Source: Diplolepis rosae (Eukaryota > Arthropoda > Insecta > Hymenoptera > Diplolepididae). From it: a DNA stretch of 64,000 nt. The notes below the pieces were generated by a model. It made no database searches and was not told where the DNA came from. It worked only from the letters and a program-made list of their open reading frames with translations. This document shows positions 9,900-19,818 of this stretch, one piece after another (the first letter of the stretch is position 1; each line of letters begins with the position of its first letter). Where the stretch lies: NCBI GenBank assembly GCA_030998225.1, contig JAPYXD010000581.1, positions 186,001-250,000 of the forward strand, read 5' to 3'. A program made the translations under genes and the position numbers.

Positions 9900-9970
9900 A
9901 GTGCTCCGTTATAGACACGCGGTTTCGGGTCTACAGTGGGTAGGCTCGCGCTGCGGGCCTAGCGGAGACT
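9900..9970 (+). other. Predicted three-way junction B
   Basis: The outer stem pairs AGU-g-CUCCG (9900-9908) with CGGAG-ACU (9963-9970), again with a single bulge. It encloses UAGAC/GUCUA (9912-9916 with 9929-9933) and a strong 9-bp stem UAGGCUCGC/GCGGGCCUA (9941-9949 with 9953-9961) over a triloop. Its layout resembles junction A although the sequences differ. Together with the hairpin array this suggests one long structured RNA. Confidence 0.45.
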
Positions 9971-10029
9971 ATCGGTACCACTACCCCTGCGTTCCTACTG
10001 CGCCGCGTGTACTATGTCGCTAGTATGTC

Positions 10030-10600
10030 GTGGGCTATGTCAGCTGATGTGAATCGTGACCGTTTCATACTTAAGGCAGCCTCACCATATGTTTCTACAA
10101 GCAATCGATGCGCCTCAGCTGCAGATTTCTTCAAATTGAAGAAGTAAATCAAAAGTTCAGGACATTTTTTTCCTACGATGCGTATTTCTCGACATATTTT
10201 GAGGTCTTAAGATAAAGAACTCACCCTGTATCGGTAATTATCCACTATATTGAAGTAATAGTTTTGCCCATCGCGACCAATAATTTTTTAAACTAGAATA
10301 ATTCAAGTTTAAATTGTGATTATTATATCAATAACCTGTGCTTCATTAATTAATGTAATTGAAACTTTAACATTGTTTTCTCAATTGAAAATTTTGAATA
10401 AGTCAAAATTTGTGAATGCTCTATATAATAAATATTGTATGAAATTCTAAACCTATTCATTATTATCCTTTGCCTGAAAGAAATACATTTCTGATCCCCC
10501 AGAGTATATTCAGAATTTTTTTTTAATAATTATTAATTTTACAATAACAAATTAGCCGATTTTTTTTAGTGGAAATCAGTTTTTTGGGTTCTAAGTGCTA
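10030..10600. other. AT-rich intergenic DNA
   Basis: No gene recognised. A short palindrome TTCAAATTGAA lies at about 10133. CACCCTGTAT near 10224 resembles the end of the DDE transposon found at 55.8 kb, but no partner end was found. Confidence 0.35.
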
Positions 10601-10660
10601 CACTTGACTGCCCGCGACCAGGGCAGGTCGACCTCTAATGTATTGGGTGTCCCCGTAGGA

Positions 10661-10695
10661 TAGTTCATGTGCGGTGGTGTACGCGGCGCTAGTTG
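10661..10695 (+). repeat. 35-bp direct repeat, left copy
   Basis: TAGTTCATGTGCGGTGGTGT followed by ACGCGGCGCTAGTTG. It matches 13160-13194 at 32 of 35 positions in the same orientation. The pair brackets the THAP gene at a distance of 2.5 kb. Confidence 0.6.
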
Positions 10696-10803
10696 TCGGA
10701 AGCGGGCGGAGTAAGGCAAAGAGAACGGCTTCGTATGAGTTCCGCCATTGTTGTATACATGTATCAACAATTCGTACGCGATCGCGCTTTATAATCATTT
10801 AAA

Positions 10804-12951
10804 ATGAATTCGAAGTACGAAATTCAGTGTGCTGTGAGTGGGTGTACCTCCAAAAGGGGTCGGAAGAAGAATGTGTCAATTCATCGGTTTCCGAAGAAAG
10901 AAAATGCCGGACAACGATGGATAGAAGCATGCTCAAATCCCTACTTGTCGAGGTTAGGATACCTCGAAGTACTAGAAAGACAATTTTTTATTTGTCATCG
11001 ACATTTTTCCGTCGTTAAATTTACCGTCGTGTAGTGATGTGTCGAGTGGAAGTGATGTGAACATTAAACCGGCGAGTGTTTCTTCCCCATCAGACTTCGA
11101 AATTTTTATTCCCGAAGTAGAAAAACCTGCAGAAGGCACACGAGACTTTGAAGAAAGTAGCGTGCAGTTTGCACACGTAAGTAACAATATTTTTAATTTC
11201 ATACGATATTGTATATAATTTCAAACTTTTCGACTCTGATCAGAGTCCTCATTAGTGATCTTTATTTCTAAAATTTTAAGTGCAATAAATAAAATATTAC
11301 ATATATGAGCCCTATTTCGAAGTAAACTTCGAAAATGTGAAAAAATGTAAAAATCGTAAGAAAATTTACATAAAATAGTACAAGAAACTTCGATGAAGTA
11401 TCTAAAACTTCCTTAGGAATGACAATAAAATTCTAGCACGTAATTTTGAGATACCAAACTTAGAAAGTAGTATATACACTACCGGTCAAAATTATTTATT
11501 CACCTGCTGTGTTAGCTATTCTTAAAGTGTCTTAATTTTTATAATTATTTAAATTTTGCATCTAGTGAGCCCAAGTTGAAGGCAAAATGATAATTTTATA
11601 AGAATATATTGCAAAAAACGTCAAATTTAGATCTTTTTGAATAAATATTAATAACACTGAAATTAATTAAGACCTTTAAACGTTTCTGGTCTCATTTTCA
11701 AGGTTACTCTTCATAGTATTTTGTTAACTTATCAAGATATTTTTAGAATTTTTCTTTTGGATTCTACCCTGGGGTCAAACATGGTACAAACATGTCGAAA
11801 ATTTTCAAATGAAGACAGTAATCTATAAATTTTATTAAAATATGATACACATTGGTTTTTAAAAATTTCTTGTAAGTAGCTACACATTTTTAAAATTTTA
11901 TGACCTTTTTGTATCATTTTTGACGCCGGGTAGAATCCAGGAAAAAAAATCTGAAAATATCTTGATTAGTTAGCAAAATACTATGAAAACCTACTATTTA
12001 AATGAGACAAAAAACTTTTAAAAATCTTAATTAATTTCAGAGTTGTTAATATTTTTCAAAATGATTGAAATTTCAAGTTTTCTGAAATATTTTTTTATAA
12101 AATTAACATTTTGTTATTTTTTCTGATTTTTCTAAATCATTTCAGTCGATTATGTCGATCATTAGAAGAGTGTATCACTGTACGTGACAACGGAACTCTA
12201 CTATATCGACCTTATCAACCTATGATTCAGAATTAACCCAACGTTATTTAAAACTAGATGGTATTTTCCAATATAAATTGAAGAAATTTTTCTGTGAAAA
12301 AAAAAATGTCTTCAATTTTGTTATTTAGTTTATTTTATTATTTTTTATTTTGTTTTATTTGTTATTTGCAAAATTTTATTAACTTTTATTTTATGATAGA
12401 GAAAAAAATTTCAACTTGTTATTATAAAAATTAAGACACTTTAGGAATAGCTGAAACAACACGTGAACAAATAATTTCGACCGGCAGTGTACTTCTGTCT
12501 AAATGTTACTGAAGATATAGATGCAAGTACATATATAGTATAAAATTACAAAGGATTATTTATGAAAAAATAGCTGAGAATTGCCAATACAAATTCCACA
12601 ATGTCAGAAATTCCCACCACAATTTCGCGAAACATATGACTGGAGTTTTATTTTATAAAATTTATTTTTATTTATTTTATAAAATACCTACGAAATAAAT
12701 TTCAAATATTCATATAAATTAAATGCTTTTAATCTATATTCCAGAAAAAAGAATCAGAAGATATCCCAGAAGCAGGAAGCAGCAAGGATGTATTTGGAGA
12801 AGACTTTCACACAACACCGAAGAGAGCTATCTCGACCCCACAAAGTGTTCGATTATCTTGTAGTACAAAAATCAACGCAAAATGTGCTAAGCAACTATAT
12901 TTTCTGAAAATAAAAATACAAATTACAGATATTTTTGATTCTTATTTATGA
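10804..12951 (+). pseudogene. THAP-domain protein gene with a one-base frameshift, two exons
   Basis: Exon 1 (10804-11176) encodes a THAP zinc-finger domain, a C2CH DNA-binding fold: CAVSGC at the start, the IHRFPKKE signature, then W (WIEAC), and FFICHRHF as the closing C-x2-H. The frame ends shortly after at VVKFTVV. A continuation beginning PSLNLPSCSDVSS is open in the next frame up to a good donor (CAC|GTAAGT). Removing one T from the TTTTT run at 11004-11008 would join them. Exon 2 (12745-12951) follows TTCCAG in matching phase: KKESEDIPEAGSSKDV, a TPKRAISTPQ segment and a basic tail ending at TGA. The 117-residue C-terminus resembles the linker and coiled start of THAP proteins. It is either a young pseudogene or an assembly error in the T run. 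It may derive from a P-type transposase. Confidence 0.65.
11477..12489. mobile_element. Foldback MITE of Tc1/mariner type in the THAP intron
   Basis: The ends read CACTACCGGTCAAAATTATTT and, reverse-complemented, CACTGCCGGTCGAAATTATTT. Both are flanked by TA (11475-11476 and 12490-12491). The inverted repeats extend well beyond 60 bp. The two halves are largely inverted copies of each other (for example GGATTCTACCCTGGGGTCAA near 11760 against its inverse near 11925), so the element is palindromic. It has no transposase. A relative is present at about 30000-30490. Confidence 0.8.
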
Positions 12952-13159
12952 CGAGAAAACCATGATTTAAGGCAAAATTGTGTAAATGTAATTAAAGAGT
13001 GAGTTGATATCAACATAACTTCTCAATCTTGAATTAAGTTTTCACAATTTTGCGCTAAATCTTCAATTTCCTTTTAATTTTATTTGAATATATTCTTTGT
13101 AACACATTTAAAGAACCTACGTATGCATGTATATGCACTAACATGTGCACACATAATGG

Positions 13160-13194
13160 TAGTTCATGCGCAGTGCTGTACGCGGCGCTAGTTG
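13160..13194 (+). repeat. 35-bp direct repeat, right copy
   Basis: Same-orientation partner of 10661-10695, with three differences. Direct copies flanking a unit of about 2.5 kb could be remnants of a larger repeat or of an unequal exchange. Confidence 0.6.
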
Positions 13195-13233
13195 CTAACG
13201 GTCCACCACCTTTCCATTGGGTTTGCACGGCCT

Positions 13234-13398
13234 GGCCCGCGACTAACTACGCGCTCGCACGCAATGCGACTTTTCCCACCAATTTGTTCACAAAACGTCG
13301 TGTGTACCTCGAGCGACATGATAACGATGTGACTCGTGTGAATACACTTCGCACTCGTCACAATCGCCGCCATGCCGACCTTGGTACACAATCTACTA
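13234..13398 (+). repeat. Dispersed repeat, copy 1
   Basis: About 165 bases starting near CGCGACTAACTACGC and running through AAAACGTCGTGTGTACCTCG to ACACAATCTACTA. The reverse complement is found at 63196-63365. There is no convincing reading frame. At its right edge a TA-flanked MITE begins (13399). Confidence 0.7.
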
Positions 13399-14502
13399 TT
13401 ATGTGACTCCAGCGCATTTACGCGTTTTTATGCGACAGTTGAGAGTAGCATAATGTTGTGCCTCAAGATACAGAGGAGCATAATGTAAAAATTGAACTGC
13501 GCATGCGCCTATTACGATGCAGCGGAGAATAATGTCCACGAACAAAAATCGTGACACAATTTTTTTTCGGTCATTCACAAGAAAAAATATCGTTTTGTAG
13601 GATTTGTCATGACGAATTTTTTATCTCAATATAATTTTTATGCAGTGTTAATAGTTTTTTTAAATAAAAATTAAAAACACTCAATTTTTCGTCATCAAAA
13701 ATGATTGAAAATCAGTGTTTTTCAAAACATAAATTGCTATTACTCGGTCAATTTTGGACGAAATCGTTTGTTTTTTTATCATTAGACGTGGAATGCTTTA
13801 GCGGAGTCAATGTATTAAATGAAATATGTCGAAACATTTTTCTTTAAATAATATTTTAATGTAAATAAAAAACCATGTTTTTGTGGTTGTCTCGGTAGAG
13901 AGTCTGTTATAAATTTTCGATTTCGGAAAACTTCCAGCGACAAAGTTGTTTCTTACCGTTAGAGGAAGTCTTCTGGAAATTTTCAGAAACATTTGTTTAT
14001 TATTGCGGATTTGGCAGCGATGTATCTCGTGCGTGGACAATAGTTTTCCACCATCTCGAGCGCTCGGCGAGTTATTCATGGTGGCCCTTCATAAATGTAC
14101 GCTTCGTAGTTCTAGACGATTTCATTGTAACATTCATTGTACAATAATAAATACAATATAATGATGTTGTACGTTATTAAAATCTAACCAACAAATCGTT
14201 CTCTCCGAACCACTCATGTATTGTCTGCGTCTCGTATCAATTCCGTAATTTTCTATTACGAAAGATTCGTTTGGAAGATTTTGTGTATACTAGATTGGAT
14301 TCGACTGTTCGCAGAAAAACTCGGAAATGCGTCGAAGTCACATAAAATAGAATATGCGCCAATGCACACAGTTCGGGTAATTACGAGACTCGCTTAAAAT
14401 GCTCGCAGGACTGATTTCGCTTCGACTACGCCTTGGTTTCGATTTCCTGCGAGCATTGTCGCTCATCGCGTGATAACCCTCATTAAGCGCCTAGGCGCAT
14501 AA
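13399..14502. mobile_element. Long member of the TTATGTGCC MITE family
   Basis: Flanked by TA at 13397-13398 and 14503-14504. The left 135 bases and right 205 bases match the ends of the other family members (TTATGTGACTCC.GCGCAT...; ...CCTAGGCGCATAA). The middle (about 13534-14296) is unrelated to the roughly 230 bases found there in shorter copies. This may be a longer family member or a copy with replaced interior. The internal part shows no recognisable transposase. Confidence 0.65.
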
Positions 14503-14940
14503 TATATTATTGTTCGTAAAAAATCCACGAACAAATTTGTTACGTAAGAAAGTATGAAGAGTGATTTTTTGAATTGTAGGTTGGTGAGAATATGAGGAAT
14601 TGCAAGGACTCCGATTTATCGTCAATATTATTGTCTTCGAGGGATTCTTGGAAATGGAAGGTACCTGAAAGCCGTGAGAAGGAAGATTTTGCGAGTCATT
14701 CACCAATTTCTGATCATTTTAATAATTAAGAAAGGAAACATAAATACTGGGCGCAACAAATCTTATTCTTTTCCATCCTGCTTCTAAAAATTCATCTTTC
14801 ATAACCTTTATCCTGGATGTGTTGCAAAGGAGTGCATTTTTTTCATCATCTTTGAATTTACTGAGAAAATGTTCTAGGAATGCCCTCAAACTGCTTGCAT
14901 TCGAATCTGCGAGTATAATTTATTAAGAGGGAAATGAATT

Positions 14941-15383
14941 TTATGTGCCTCCGGCGCGTAAACTCGTTTTTACGCTACAGTTGATAGTTGCGTAATGTTG
15001 TGTATTACGATACAGAGGAATGCAATGTAAAAATTGAACTGCGCATGCGCCTATTACGACACAGCTGAACGTAATCTTCTTCCTATTCTTCTTCTTCTTC
15101 GTACAGCGTTAGCACCGTACTGACAGAGCCTTGTACATTTGAACTGCGCATGCGTCTATTACGATACGCTGCTACTACACAAGATCCAGAAAATCAAAAT
15201 GGACGGAAGTAGTCGCGAAATGTCAAGAGAGATGGGCGATAATCACGTCAATTTCGACCTTTTCAGATTGAATTCGAGTATACGCATGAAAACTCGTATA
15301 TGCGCCGAAGTCACATGAAATAGTATATGTGACAATGCACACAATTCGGGTAATTACGAGACTTGCTTAAAATGCTCGCACTT
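14941..15383 (+). mobile_element. TTATGTGCC-family MITE, truncated copy
   Basis: Starts TTATGTGCCTCCGGCGCGTA and matches the family through the GAACTGCGCATGCGCCTATTA block, a TTCTTCTTCTTC run and GTACAGCGTTAGCACCGTACT. It stops at AAATGCTCGCA (15383), so the right terminal repeat of about 120 bases is missing. No target duplication is visible. Confidence 0.7.
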
Positions 15384-15853
15384 AGGCTTGATAAATTATT
15401 CATAGATTAGTACGCAATGATTTCACTATATTTTAATCTGTATTAAGCAGTGAAAAATCACGTAATATTCACTTACGATTTTTGTTTTCGTATGGATTAC
15501 AACAACGTTTCCTTTTTTGTCGAATCATGTCAACTGCTCTTTGAAAGTAAACTCTCGTGGAATTTTTACGAACAATTTAATTTTTATGATGATAAAAATT
15601 ATTTTTTTGGTAATTTATATATAATTATAAAACTCATTACAGAATTCATATGTTATAAGTATAAAGCGATCATAAAACAATAAATAATCACTTCCCATTA
15701 CCTTTGGCTAATAACGTTCTGGAAAAATTAGACAGTAATACAGCATTAGTGGAAGTTGCGCCCGACGCCGTCGATCGAAGATCGTGATTCCACGCGCATC
15801 TCTTCACAAAAAAATTCATATTTCGCGCGATTTTCGAATGCGCACCTTAATTA
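15384..15853. other. AT-rich intergenic DNA
   Basis: No gene supported. A 77-codon frame at 15450-15683 is Phe/Tyr/Asn-rich and looks like chance in AT-rich DNA. Confidence 0.35.
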
Positions 15854-15855
15854 TA

Positions 15856-17380
15856 ACACATCGTTCAATAAGTCCCGGGACTAACCCACAGATGGCGTTA
15901 GTGTAGTATCTGAAGCCGTAGCAACCCGGCGTATAAAGCGTTTTCGACTGGAGCGAGTTTTGGTAGGCGTGACGAATGCTAGAATTTGTGAGAATAAGCA
16001 AGGATAAGTAGTCTTTCGCAGTACCTCGAACTGACACAATGTGTACCTCATTATTTTAATCGAACTGACAATAAACCATTAGCTATATTTTAAACTAATG
16101 TTTGTGTACTCTCAAATTATTATCCTACATTAGTAATATCAAATCCACTTCGTTTTTCAAAAGAACTAATGTTTAAATGACACATGTCTGACTTTCACGT
16201 CAACCAGACCATAAACAACAAAGCTATTGTGGTGAAAGTAACGCTACTTTTGCATTTGTGTACAAAATGGACAAAAACGAGTTTCGTGTGTTGATAAAAC
16301 TTTGCTATTTAATAGGGAAAAATACCGTGCAAGCTCAACAATGACTTGAAAAATGTTATCCGGACTGTGCTCCGTCGAAAACAACAATTTGCCGGTGGTA
16401 TGCTGATTTCAAACGCGGTCGCACTGATACAAATGATGCGGAACGCTCGGGTAGGCCAAATGAAGCAGTTACTCCGGAAAATATTAAGCAAGTTTTGAAA
16501 ATCGTGATGGACGACCACAAACTGAAAGTCCGTGAGATTGCTAAGATGGTGAACATATCAACTGGAAGTGCGTCTACGATTTTAAACGAAAAATTGGGCA
16601 TGAAAAGGGTCTTTTCCAAATGGGTGCCGCGTTTGCTCACAATGGAACAGAAGCAATAACGAGTCGACGATTCAGAGAGCTGTTTGTCACTGTTTACTCG
16701 CAATAAACAGGATTTCTTGCATCGATGTGTGACAATGGACGAAACATGGATCCATCATTTCACTCTGGAGTCGAACCGGCAGTCAGCTGAGTAGCGTGCA
16801 GCCGGTAAAAGCCGTCCGAAGTGTCCGAAAACGCAACAGTCAGCTGGCAAAGTCATGGCGTCAGTTTTTTGAGATTCGCCCGGTATAATTTACATCGACT
16901 ACCTTGAAAAGGGAAAATATATCAACAGCGACTATTACATTGAGTTATTGGTGCGTTTGAAGGACGAAATCGCAAAAAAACGACCGCACATGAAGAAGAA
17001 AAAAATCATCTTTCATCAAGACAATGCACCGTGCCACAAGTCAATGAAAACGATGGCAAAATTGTCTGAATTAGGCTACGAATTGCTTCCCCACCCACCA
17101 TACTCTCCAGATCTAGCCCCCAGCGACTACTGGCTCTTTGCTGATCTCAAAAAGATGCTCCAGGGAAAAAGATTTGGCTCGAATGAGGAAGTAATCGCTG
17201 AAACTGAAGCTTATTTTGAGGCCAAGGACAAATCATTTTACGAGCATGGTATCGAAAAGTTAGAAAAGCGTTGGAATGATTGTATCGCACTTGAAGGTGA
17301 CTATATTGATGAATAAAAATGAATTTTGCAAAAAAAATGTTGTTTTCTTAGTTAGTCCCAGGACTTATTGAACGATGTGT
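15856..17380 (+). mobile_element. Full-length but inactive mariner
   Basis: Near-perfect inverted termini begin ACACATCGTTCAATAAGTCC (one mismatch in the next dozen bases). They are flanked by TA at 15854-15855 and 17381-17382. It is 1525 bp long with an uninterrupted coding frame length at 16267-17316. Terminal similarity is high, so insertion was fairly recent by the standards of this window. Confidence 0.92.
16267..17316 (+). pseudogene. Mariner transposase, four premature stops
   Basis: A 349-codon frame with no frameshift but stops at codon 26 (TGA), 131 (TAA), 176 (TAG) and 202 (TGA, at a position usually Trp in VFWD). The N-terminal paired helix-turn-helix is recognisable (MDKNEFRVLIKLCYLIGK; RWYADFKRGRTDTNDAERSG). 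The DD34D catalytic triad is present: Asp in TMDETWIHHF (about residue 158), in FHQDNAPCHKS (252) and in PYSPDLAPSDYWLF (287). The C-terminus (RWNDCIALEGDYIDE) is complete. The reading frame after codon 202 is clean and could be mistaken for a 122-residue gene. The frame, termini and motifs identify it firmly as a mariner pseudogene. Confidence 0.93.
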
Positions 17381-17704
17381 TATACCTAATTTTAATGTTG
17401 GAAAAAGTAGAACCATTATACTCTACTGGTGGCTTTCTCTCGAATTATTGAAAAAGTAGTGTTCAAAAAATCATTTACATTGATTCAACTATTTCGAATA
17501 CAGAGAATGGAATTGCAGTAAGAGATATAATTTTCATTACTGATTAATAAATTACCTACTCGATAGTTGTTGTTTCAGCCCTAAAAATTGATAAATGAAT
17601 ATTTCTGAAATGAAAAAACACAGCAACATTAATGTATCGTGAATTTCGAAAGAAATATATCAGAATGATCTCGTACAATAATAAGCGTAAATATATATAT
17701 ATAT

Positions 17705-18128
17705 CTAAACCTGATTAAGTGAACGGCCATTGATTCGCAGTGACTATTCACTGATGGCAGCAGCTATAATTGTTTCACTGATTCTCAGTGAAATTCGACT
17801 GATGAATCAGTGAAATAGATTAAACTCATTTATTGAATCAGTGAAAGCTTTAGGTGGGAGTAATAAAACCAGCAATATATTTCAACGACCGATGAACTCG
17901 TTTATTTTAGGCTAAACAACACTAAAACGAAATTACGTAATTATTATTATTTTTAAGGGGCGATAAATCAGTAAAGTTTAGATGAAAGTTTTGAATTCGC
18001 TAATTCTAAAGTTATGTTCACGTGACGCATTCACTGATTCCTCAGTGAAATCAAAGCAGGGCACTGATCCATGAGTTGATATATTTTCACTGATATAATC
18101 AGTGACTATTTCACTGATTCAGGTTTAG
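17705..18128. mobile_element. MITE packed with CACTGAT subterminal motifs
   Basis: The ends are CTAAACCTGATTA and its inverse (GATTCAGGTTTAG). Between them the heptamer CACTGAT or its inverse occurs at least nine times, mostly as TTCACTGATTC, often as inverted pairs around CTCAG. Multiple subterminal copies of a short motif are typical of transposase-binding arrays in hAT- and CACTA-like elements. It has no coding capacity, and the target duplication was not resolved. Confidence 0.7.
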
Positions 18129-19629
18129 AGAGTACTTATAAAAAATGTGTACATTGAATAACAAGCTGTTGCTGAAGACTTTTAGGTACAAAATCGAAAA
18201 AAGCGTTCAATGAAATTCGTCGTTAAGTTGAAAACATTCGATAGATCATATTTAAGCACAGTCAATTTGTCATAAAGACTGAGTAAACATTTTTTGTGAT
18301 ATTTAGAGTTTCACAATATAATCGTAAAGGACAACTATACATCGTTATACCATACACGTTGACATACAAAGTTGATATTCATTGTGCAGTCCACGTTTTT
18401 ACGAAGAAAACAACTTTTTACTTCAAAAAATCATAACTCGGAAACAAAAAGTTTTAGCTACTAGAAATTCAGTAGAATTGAAACTCAAGGTGTCTTTTTA
18501 ATGCGAAAAAAGTTTGAAAGAAAAAAAAATACACTTTTCGAGATATTGAATTTTTTAAAAAAATTTATATTTTTATTTATTAGTAAATAAAAAATTAATA
18601 ACAATCAACAAGCAATTGTTTATAACTGTTTTCGGTAGTCGAAATTATAACAAACATTTAAAAGTGAAAATTGTTAAAATCGGTCAATTTTTGACGATGT
18701 TATAGACAATTTAAAAAAAAGTTCTCGCGAATAATTGAAAAAATAAATTTTTACCCCAAAAACGAATTTGCCGATAATTCTCAGAAAATTTTTTTTTCGT
18801 CCCAAAAAAAATAAGTGTCTCATTATTTCGATCAAAGAGCAACATATTTGAGTTTCGTTAAAAAATAAATTCGTGTCCCGAATGGACCGGTTGAATTGAG
18901 ATGGAAAGCATCATTATTTTATAAATAAAATATATGAGATACGAAATAAGCTTTGAAATGCAAAATCGTTTGCTTAAATAAAGTCTACGATTGTCTTTTC
19001 TTTTCGAGAAATTTGAAAGAAAATAAATTAGTTTAATCATGTAATTCATTATAAAGTTACAGAAATGTATACAGAAAATGGAGCGTGAGTATCTTGAGGA
19101 AAAAAAAATTTAGTATATTCGAAAAAATGTCATTCACATCTACAATATTATGAAGCGCGAGGGCCAAACAGAAAGGAGCGCGAAGAGCGACGGTCGAATC
19201 GCGTGCCCTAGACGCGTTCAAACTTGCGAGCTGCACGCAAAGCGCGCAAAGATAATGTGCCCGCGAGGCGGGCAGATTTTTTCTACTTAATTTTTCATAA
19301 GGGAAGGTAGTCAAACATTTGACCGCTGTATGATGAAACAAAACGAAATTTAGATTTGATTATGTAGTGTTCCACCAATCGTGCAATTCATGCAAGGGTC
19401 GGATGATTGAAGTGCTATAGTCCGCAAACTAACTACAATTCTAAAATAATATTATAATACTAACATAGGAAATGTGCGAGTCAGTATGAATATTGCATGC
19501 CGAATGTTTTTTCTCCTCATATATGTCAGAGCGATATAATCAAAGTATGCAGTAGTGTTGCCCCTCATGTTGATGTTTATGAATCATTTGTATTTGGTAT
19601 TCAAGTGAAAGATAGTAGAAATATTCACA
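18129..19629. other. AT-rich intergenic DNA
   Basis: No gene supported. A GC-richer patch at 19150-19275 (GCGCGAGGGCC..., ACGCAAAGCGCGCAAAG) has no frame. The part at 18380-18850 is rich in AAAAA/TTTTT tracts and TTTTCGAGATATTGA, similar in style to the foldback at 45.4 kb. Confidence 0.35.
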
Positions 19630-19818
19630 CGGAGAAAACTAGTTCAAGAAATTTTACTCAACTTTTGAGCAAAGTTAGGACCCATGGACAAGTTGAAGAT
19701 TGTTTAACATTCGGTGCATCACAAATTATTTCAATAATATTGAATAATCTCAAACTTTTGTCCATATGCTCCAACTTTGATAAAAGTTAAGTAAAGTTTC
19801 TCGAACTATTTTTCTCCG
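19630..19818. mobile_element. 189-bp MITE with CGGAGAAAA termini
   Basis: The left end CGGAGAAAACTAGTTCAAGA and the reverse complement of the right end (CGGAGAAAAATAGTTCGAGA) agree over about 35 bases, continuing into TTTACT(C/T)AACTTTT. It is short and non-coding. It explains most of an otherwise tempting 97-codon frame here. Confidence 0.75.

Noticed and set aside
13188..13406. Two overlapping ORFs of 67 and 87 codons on opposite strands
   Set aside because: They coincide with a dispersed non-coding repeat also present at 63 kb, where the frames are not preserved.
16948..17316. Clean 122-codon ORF with HQDNAPCH and DLAPSDYW motifs as a separate gene
   Set aside because: It is only the part of the mariner transposase after the last premature stop, in the same frame as the upstream 200 codons.
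19497..19790. 97-codon ORF
   Set aside because: More than half lies inside the 189-bp MITE at 19630-19818 and it has no domain.
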